64,000 bases of DNA from 2-02-FULL-66-22 sp964576535 (GTDB taxonomy: Bacteria; Methylomirabilota; Methylomirabilia; Methylomirabilales; 2-02-FULL-66-22), in assembly GCA_964576535.1 (NCBI GenBank), contig CAZNWB010000001.1, positions 62,001 to 126,000 of the forward strand, in the 5' to 3' direction. The notes below the pieces were generated by a model. The model was not told the origin of the DNA, did not search any database, and was given only the letters and a program-made list of their open reading frames with translations. A program made the translations under genes and the position numbers. This document shows positions 58,711 to 64,000 of this stretch, in pieces. How positions within the stretch are numbered: the stretch's first letter is position 1; each line of letters opens with the position of its first letter.

Positions 58711-59877
58711 ATGAACAAGATCGGCATCGGCATCATCGGATCGCGGTTTGCCGCCGATCTTCACGCCCACGCCCTGAGCAAGGTCCGGGGGAGCAAGTGC
58801 GAGATCGTCGCGGTCTGTTCCCGGACGAAGGAGAGCGCAGAGGCCTTCGCCCGGAAATTCAACGTCCCCCACGTGTACGCCGACCACCGGGCGGTGCTGG
58901 ACCGCAAGGACATCCACCTGGTGGACCTGGTGCTGACGACCAACCTGCACCACAGCATGGCCATTGATGCGGCCAATGCGGGGAAGCACATCATCTGCGA
59001 GAAGCCGCTCACCGGCTGCTTCGTCGAGGCCAGCGCCATGACCCGGCAGGCCATGTTCGACGCCGCCATGAAGAATGCCGACGCCGTCCTGGAGGCCTGC
59101 CGGCAGAACCGGGTGACCCTCGGGTACGCCGAGAACTTCGTGTATGCGCCCCCGGTGGCGAAGCTGCGCCGCCTCATGGATGCCAGCGGGGGAAGCCTTC
59201 TCGATCTCCGGGCCGAGGAGAGTCACTCCGGCTCCCACGCGGCCTACTCGCGGCGGTGGGTGACCTCGGGCGGGGGGTCCATGCTTCGGATGGGGTCCCA
59301 CCCCATAGGCGCGGTGATCCACCTGAAGCACTACGAGGGACAGCGGAAGTTCGGGAAGCCGATCCGGGTCAAGTCGGTCCTGGCCGACGTCGCCCAGTTG
59401 ACCAAGACCGAGGCCTTCCGCAAGGAACCCCGGAAATGGCTGGTCAGCGAATGGGACGATGTGGAGGACTGGTCGGCCGCCATCTTGACGTTCGAGGACG
59501 GGACCAAGGCCACCGTCCTGTCCACCGACGTCAGTCTGGGGGGCGTGAAGAACCTGGTGACCGCCTATCTCTCCAACAGCGTGGTCCAGGTCAATATCAA
59601 TCCCAACACCAGCCTGGTGGTCTACGCCCCGGACGGGAAGATCTGGGGGGACGAGTACATCACGGAGAAGGTGGAGACCAAGGGCGGGTGGCAGTTCCCC
59701 AGCCCCGACGAGGACTGGATGCGGGGTTACCCGCAGGAAATGGAGGACTTCGTGGACGCCGTCCGGGAGGGCCGCGAGCCCCTCTCGGGCGCCCTGCTCG
59801 CCCACGAGACTGTCGAGGTCATCTACGCCGCCTACGTCTCGGCGCAGGAAGGCCGGCGGGTAGACCTCAAACGCTAG
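58711..59877 (+). CDS. Gfo/Idh/MocA-family oxidoreductase
   Basis: 388-residue NAD(P)-dependent sugar- or inositol-type dehydrogenase. Rossmann start IGIGIIGSRFAADLHAHAL, NAGKHIICEKPLTG (EKP lysine), GYAENFVYAPPVAKLRRLM, and the substrate-side SGGGSMLRMGSHPIGAVIHL. The C-terminal domain is long, ending AHETVEVIYAAYVSAQEGRR. ATG at 58711 follows GAGGAG. It precedes a TRAP transporter with its own promoter; the substrate is probably an imported acid or polyol. Confidence 0.88.
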   Translation: MNKIGIGIIGSRFAADLHAHALSKVRGSKCEIVAVCSRTKESAEAFARKFNVPHVYADHRAVLDRKDIHLVDLVLTTNLHHSMAIDAANAGKHIICEKPLTGCFVEASAMTRQAMFDAAMKNADAVLEACRQNRVTLGYAENFVYAPPVAKLRRLMDASGGSLLDLRAEESHSGSHAAYSRRWVTSGGGSMLRMGSHPIGAVIHLKHYEGQRKFGKPIRVKSVLADVAQLTKTEAFRKEPRKWLVSEWDDVEDWSAAILTFEDGTKATVLSTDVSLGGVKNLVTAYLSNSVVQVNINPNTSLVVYAPDGKIWGDEYITEKVETKGGWQFPSPDEDWMRGYPQEMEDFVDAVREGREPLSGALLAHETVEVIYAAYVSAQEGRRVDLKR

Positions 59878-59919
59878 CGGACCAGAAGTCCCGGAGAGCG
59901 TGCCTCTACGACTTTGCCG

Positions 59920-59949
59920 TTGACAGATCAAGAGCTCCCCAGGTATCTA
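59920..59949 (+). promoter_or_regulatory. Candidate promoter of the TRAP transporter operon
   Basis: TTGACA, 18-base spacer, TATCTA; 75 bases before the dctP start. Confidence 0.6.
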
Positions 59950-60023
59950 GGCGTACAAGGAGTCACTGGCTTTCAGAGCATCCGCTGCCACCGAATCCTA
60001 CGCAGACCCAAGGAGGCTTCGTC

Positions 60024-61025
60024 ATGAACAGGAAGAAGGGGCTCTGGCTCTTGGCGCTTATCGCCGTGTGCGTCCTGGCGATCGTTCCCGGAAGGGGTGA
60101 GGCCCAGGACAAGAAAATCGTGGCCAAGGTGGCGGACATCCTCTCCCCGGACCACCCCCACTCCCGGACGTGGCAGTATTTCGCCGACAAGGTGAAGGAG
60201 CGGACCAAGGACCGGATGGAGGTCCAGGTCTTCCACAGCGCCCAACTCGGTCAAACGAAGGATCTGTACCTGGGGGTGCAAGCCGGCAGCATCGAAATGG
60301 CCAAGATGCCTGCCTCCTTCGCCGGCGAGTGGATCCAGGAGGTGAAGGTCTTCGACCTCCCCTACCTCTTCAACAACCGGGAGGAGCTGTGGCGGGTCCT
60401 GCGAGGCCCCGTGGGCAAGAAGTTCATCAACGAGGTCTACCCGAAGTACAACGTCGTCGGGATCATGTGGGTGGATGACGGCGGGCGCAGCGTCTATGCC
60501 AACAAGCCGGTGCGGAAACCCGAGGACCTGAAGGGGATGAAGATCCGCGTCCAGCCCAGCGACATCCAGATCCAGGCCATGAATGAGATGGGTGGGATTG
60601 GCACGCCCCTGGCCTTTGGCGAGGTCTACCTGGCTCTCCAGCAGAAAGTCCTGGATGGGGCGGAGAACTCCCCTGTCCTCTTCTTCACCTCCAAGCATTG
60701 GGAGGTCTCCAAGGTCTACTCACTAACGGAGCAGTTCTGGTCGGTCAGCACGCTGCTGGCCAACAAGAAGTGGTGGGAGGGCCTGCCGAAGGACATCCAG
60801 GCCGCGGTGCTGGCGGCCGGTCAGGATGCGGAGAAGTACTTCCTCGACATCTATGTCGCAGACGAGAACAAGGCCATCGGCTGGCTGAAGGAAAGGGGCG
60901 TCCAGGTGGTGACCGATGTGGACAAGGCCGCCTTCGAGAAGCGGATCCAGCCCGTCTATGACGCCTTCACCAAGAAGTACGGGAAAGACTTCCTGGACCA
61001 GGTTCAGGCCGCGAAGAAGAAGTAA
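60024..61025 (+). CDS. dctP: TRAP transporter solute-binding protein, DctP family
   Basis: 333-residue periplasmic receptor. Signal peptide (MNRKKGLWLLALIAVCVLAI, cleavage after GEAQ region). Mature features: HPHSRTWQYFADKVKERT, FHSAQLGQTKDLYLGVQAGS, FDLPYLFNNREELWRVL, the DLKGMKIRVQPSDIQIQAMN block with the carboxylate-binding arginine, and EVYLALQQKVLDGAENSP. The arginine suggests an organic acid ligand. AGGAGG lies seven bases before the ATG. Confidence 0.95.
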   Translation: MNRKKGLWLLALIAVCVLAIVPGRGEAQDKKIVAKVADILSPDHPHSRTWQYFADKVKERTKDRMEVQVFHSAQLGQTKDLYLGVQAGSIEMAKMPASFAGEWIQEVKVFDLPYLFNNREELWRVLRGPVGKKFINEVYPKYNVVGIMWVDDGGRSVYANKPVRKPEDLKGMKIRVQPSDIQIQAMNEMGGIGTPLAFGEVYLALQQKVLDGAENSPVLFFTSKHWEVSKVYSLTEQFWSVSTLLANKKWWEGLPKDIQAAVLAAGQDAEKYFLDIYVADENKAIGWLKERGVQVVTDVDKAAFEKRIQPVYDAFTKKYGKDFLDQVQAAKKK

Positions 61026-61114
61026 GGGAAACGCGGGAACGATCAGGCACGGGGGGCGATGCCGCACGTTGCACATCGCTCCCCAATTTTTTTCCGGGGC
61101 GTGGAGAGGAACCC

Positions 61115-61591
61115 GTGAAGAGACTGCTCGGGGAGAGCATCGAGTGGGTGAGCGCGGGCTTGGTTGTCGCCCTGACCGTGGTGGTGTTCATTCAGGTCTT
61201 CAACCGCTTCGTCCTCAAGACGCCCCTGGCCTGGTCGGAAGATTTGGCCATGCTCCTGTTCCAGTGGGTGGCCTTCCTGGGCGCGGCCCTCGGCGTCAAG
61301 CGCATGCGCCATTTCGGCATTGAGATGGTCGTGAAGGCACTGCCCGAAAAGGTTCGCCACGGCGTTGAGCTGCTCGTGCCACTCATTATGGCCATCGTCG
61401 GCCTGACGATGCTCATCCAGGGCTGGACCCTCCTCACCCTGAACTGGAATAGGATCTATTCCACCATGAACCTTTCCTATACCTGGGCCTTCCTGCCCAT
61501 CCCGCTGAGTGGTGCCCTGATCCTCCTGTACCTTCTCCAGCACGAGGTCCGGCGCTGGGGGGGCAAGGGAGGAGCTCTGCCTCGGCCATGA
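61115..61591 (+). CDS. dctQ: TRAP transporter small permease, DctQ family
   Basis: 158-residue membrane protein with four helices (for example WVSAGLVVALTVVVFIQVF and the TWAFLPIPLSGALILLYLL end). RFVLKTPLAWSEDLAMLLFQ is the DctQ signature. GTG start after GGAGAGG. Its stop overlaps the dctM start (ATGA). Confidence 0.92.
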   Translation: MKRLLGESIEWVSAGLVVALTVVVFIQVFNRFVLKTPLAWSEDLAMLLFQWVAFLGAALGVKRMRHFGIEMVVKALPEKVRHGVELLVPLIMAIVGLTMLIQGWTLLTLNWNRIYSTMNLSYTWAFLPIPLSGALILLYLLQHEVRRWGGKGGALPRP

Positions 61592-62877
61592 CGGCGATCG
61601 CGATCCTCCTCGGAGGGTTCGCCCTCTTGCTCGCGATGAACGTGCCGGTGGCCTTTGCCATGGCACTTGCCTGCATCGCCACCCTCCTCTGGCAGGGAAC
61701 GATCCCGGTCTTGACCGTCACGCTGAAGCTCTACTCGGGGATCGACACGTTCCCCTTCCTGGCCATCCCCCTCTTCATCCTGGCCGGGGGCCTGATGGAG
61801 CACGGGGGGATTTCCCAGCGGCTGGTGCGGTTGGCCAGGAATCTCGTGGGGCACATCAAGGGGGGACTGGGCTTTGTGGTGGTGGTGTCCGAGATCTTTT
61901 TCTCTGGGATCTCCGGGTCCTCGATCGCCGATGCGTCCGCCATCGGGTCGCTTTTGCTGCCCTCCATGATCCGGGCGGGCTACGCTGCCAACCGGGCCGC
62001 CGCCATCGTCGCCGCGGCCACCGGGATGGGGATGATGATCCCGCCCTGCCTGAACATGGTGGTCCTGGGGGCGGTGTCCAATATCTCCATCGCCGGGCTG
62101 TTCATGGGCGGATTCCTCCCCGGATTTCTCATGGCCCTCACCCTGATGGTCATCATCTACATTCAGTCGTCCAGGGGGACCTTACCCGGCGCGGAAGGAA
62201 GCAGACCAGCCTTCCGGGAAGTCCTCATCTCGCTCTGGGACAGCGTCATTCCGCTCATGATGCCGGTGATCATCTTCGGCGGCATCTTCGCGGGAATCTT
62301 CACTGCGACCGAGGCCGCCGCGGTGGCCACCGTGTACGCGTTCATCGTGTCGGTCTTTTTCTACAAGGAGATCCAAGGGAAGGAGTTGGTGAAAATCTTC
62401 GTGGATACCGCGGTCATGACGGGGGTCGTATGCTTGCTGGTCGGAGCGGCGACGAGCTTCTCCTGGATCCTGGCCACCTATCAGGTGCCGCGGATGATCG
62501 GGGACTTCATCGGATCGCTGGAGGGAGGACGAGCCGTCTTCTTGCTCATGACGATTGCGGTCTTCCTGGTATTCGGAATGATCTTGGATGGCCTGCCTGC
62601 CATTCTCATCTTCTTTCCCATCCTGTATCCGATCGCCCTCTCCGTCGGGCTCCACCCACTGCACTTCGGGGTCTTGGTGATCGCGGTCGTTGGCATCTCG
62701 ATCGTGGCTCCGCCCATCGGTCTGTGTCTCGTAATCATCTGCAGCCTGGCCAAGATCAAGCTGACGGACACCATTCGGCCACTCATTCCATACACCCTCA
62801 TCCTGATTGTAGATCTGATCGTCATCGCCTTCTGGCCGTGGCTAGTGCTGATTCTTCCCACCGTGTTCAAGCTGTAA
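61588..62877 (+). CDS. dctM: TRAP transporter large permease, DctM family
   Basis: 429-residue protein with about 12 helices that carries the sodium-coupled transport. LFILAGGLMEHGGISQRLVR, ISGSSIADASAIGSLLLPSM, ATGMGMMIPPCLNMVVLGAV and the second-half TATEAAAVATVYAF and SIVAPPIGLCLVIICSLAKI are typical. Confidence 0.96.
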   Translation: MTAIAILLGGFALLLAMNVPVAFAMALACIATLLWQGTIPVLTVTLKLYSGIDTFPFLAIPLFILAGGLMEHGGISQRLVRLARNLVGHIKGGLGFVVVVSEIFFSGISGSSIADASAIGSLLLPSMIRAGYAANRAAAIVAAATGMGMMIPPCLNMVVLGAVSNISIAGLFMGGFLPGFLMALTLMVIIYIQSSRGTLPGAEGSRPAFREVLISLWDSVIPLMMPVIIFGGIFAGIFTATEAAAVATVYAFIVSVFFYKEIQGKELVKIFVDTAVMTGVVCLLVGAATSFSWILATYQVPRMIGDFIGSLEGGRAVFLLMTIAVFLVFGMILDGLPAILIFFPILYPIALSVGLHPLHFGVLVIAVVGISIVAPPIGLCLVIICSLAKIKLTDTIRPLIPYTLILIVDLIVIAFWPWLVLILPTVFKL

Positions 62878-62963
62878 GCCATGCTGTCTCATTCGCAGGC
62901 ATCCGGCGCGAGTGCAACAGAGTCGCCAGGCCGGCCGATTGACCTCAACGGAAAGGACCGGGT

Positions 62964-63953
62964 ATGCCCAAGCTGAAGATCGGCTTCATCCCTATTGAAG
63001 GCGGGCACTACTACAAGGAGGCCCTGGAGGAGGTGATCCGGGGGGAGGAGCTGGGCTTCGACTCCATCTGGATGGAGGAGCACCATTCTGTCGTGAACCA
63101 CTACTGGCCCTCCCCCCTCACGGTGCTCGCCGGGTTCGCCACGCGTACCTCGAAGGTGATCCTGGGGACCGACATCCTGGTCGCGCCCTTTTACCATCCC
63201 GTGCGACTAGCGGAGGACGCGGCGCTTCTGGACATCATGTCGGGGGGGCGCTTCGTCCTGGGGGTCGCCATCGGCTACAAGCCGGACGAGTTCGCCCTCT
63301 ACGGCGCCGAGCTGGAGAGGCGCGGCGCGCGCTTCGAGGAGCAACTGGCCGTCGTCAAGGGCCTCTGGACCCAGGAGGCGTTCTCATTCCAGGGGAAGTA
63401 CTACAAGGTGGAGGGCCGGCTGGAGCCCAAGCCCATCACGAGACCCCACCCGCCCGTGTGGGTCGGGGGGTGGGGCGATCTCACCCTCAAACGCGCCGCG
63501 ACGCTGGCCGACAACTGGATCCCCGGGCCCACGGCGGATCTCGCGCGCCTGCTGGCGGGCAAGCAGCAGTTCCTGAAGAACCGCGCCGCTGCGGGCCGCA
63601 CCGCGCCCGTCGCCGAGTGGCCCGTTACCCGCGACGTCATCATTGCGGACACCGACAAAGAGGCCCGGGACCTGGCGGAGCGGCACATCATGCTCGCCTA
63701 CCGGAAGGAGTACGCTGGAGGCTGGAAGCACCCCTTCATCGACGCCTCCATCGCCACGGACCTCGATGCCCTGAAGAAGGACCGCTTCCTGATCGGGGGG
63801 CCCGACGAGGTCATCCGGGCCCTCAGACCGGTGGTGGAGCAGTACGGCATGACCCACCTGATCTGCCGGCTGTTCTTCCCGGGCATGCCCCACCGGCATA
63901 TCCTGCGGGAGCTGGAGCTTCTGGCCAAGGAGATCATGCCGGCGTTCCGCTGA
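62964..63953 (+). CDS. Luciferase-like (LLM class) flavin-dependent oxidoreductase
   Basis: 329-residue TIM-barrel protein of the bacterial luciferase superfamily, using FMN or F420. EELGFDSIWMEEHHSV, the FATRTSKVILGTDILVAPFY block, RLAEDAALLDIMSGGRFVLG and VGYKPDEF-like AIGYKPDEFALYGAELE are typical. GGAAAGGA precedes the ATG. It follows the TRAP genes by 86 bases and probably acts on the imported compound; cofactor and substrate are not determined. The last 47 bases of the window hold nothing recognised. Confidence 0.9.
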   Translation: MPKLKIGFIPIEGGHYYKEALEEVIRGEELGFDSIWMEEHHSVVNHYWPSPLTVLAGFATRTSKVILGTDILVAPFYHPVRLAEDAALLDIMSGGRFVLGVAIGYKPDEFALYGAELERRGARFEEQLAVVKGLWTQEAFSFQGKYYKVEGRLEPKPITRPHPPVWVGGWGDLTLKRAATLADNWIPGPTADLARLLAGKQQFLKNRAAAGRTAPVAEWPVTRDVIIADTDKEARDLAERHIMLAYRKEYAGGWKHPFIDASIATDLDALKKDRFLIGGPDEVIRALRPVVEQYGMTHLICRLFFPGMPHRHILRELELLAKEIMPAFR

Positions 63954-64000
63954 GACATCCGCTTCCCGGGCGCGTCCTGACACCCGGGATAGTCGTTGAC

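Overview
The window is one contiguous piece of a GC-rich, double-membraned (LPS-making) bacterial chromosome with a single 100-base run of N (3502-3601), so it is most likely a scaffold from a draft or metagenome-derived assembly. Gene content is lipid A and core LPS synthesis, BamA/Skp/Lol outer-membrane assembly, TRAP transport, a crotonase, and AMMECR1/MEMO proteins. Together with intergenic DNA full of short-word palindromes, this resembles NC10/Rokubacteria-type (Methylomirabilota) or deltaproteobacterial genomes. That placement is inference: there is no rRNA in the window. No insertion sequence, prophage, CRISPR array or tRNA was recognised.

Layout. 1-2690: a partial cysteine synthase preceded by an Rrf2-type regulator (minus strand), then a zinc-ribbon protein and an AMMECR1 protein (plus). 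2726-6519: purine genes purH-purD-purE. 6583-11614: a glycan module (GT39 transferase, GT2 polyprenyl-phosphate glycosyltransferase, flippase-like protein, PAP2 phosphatase) and an unknown gene. 11773-13994: universal stress protein, ferredoxin and MEMO-like protein. 14043-31823: one long minus-strand lipid A/LPS supercluster running from bamA at its start through ompH, lpxD, fabZ, lpxA, lpxI, an oxidoreductase, lpxB, a DUF374 acyltransferase, kdtA, lpxK, an LpxL-type acyltransferase, a heptosyltransferase fused to a GmhB-like phosphatase, a second GT9, a DUF3108 protein and a sugar epimerase. 31883-38188: clpC, lolD, lolC/E, lysS. 38555-45934: a small coiled-coil protein, prfB with a programmed frameshift, lnt, cdsA, frr, pyrH, tsf, rpsB. 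46086-49590: argJ, argC, rpsI, rplM. 49976-58448: a crotonase (plus), then coaX, birA, valS, a response-regulator scaffold protein and two CheW proteins (minus). 58539-63953: a plus-strand catabolic/transport group of a Gfo/Idh/MocA oxidoreductase, a three-part TRAP transporter and a luciferase-like oxidoreductase.

How the genes work together. The 14-32 kb block supplies most of lipid A synthesis (LpxA, D, I, B, K, KdtA, acyltransferase; LpxC and LpxH are not in view), inner-core heptose addition and the machinery that inserts outer-membrane proteins. LolCD(E), Lnt and CdsA from the next block complete lipoprotein and phospholipid supply. The 6.6-10.8 kb module could decorate lipid A through a polyprenyl-phosphate sugar donor.

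The most unusual feature is the intergenic DNA. About twenty gene borders carry palindromic arrays built from short words of 6-10 bases, repeated imperfectly and then followed by their reverse complement. Different loci use different words (GTTCGG, GCTGA, TTGTCGG, GGCAAT, GGAATGC, CGCAGATT, GTGGATT, TCGAATG). Some are mosaics: a 50-bp inner palindrome occurs at three loci and in both orientations. Several arrays run into gene ends and supply C-terminal codons. Related simple palindromes lie inside the coding ends of rpsB and valS. Promoter entries are hexamer matches by eye and are inference throughout.
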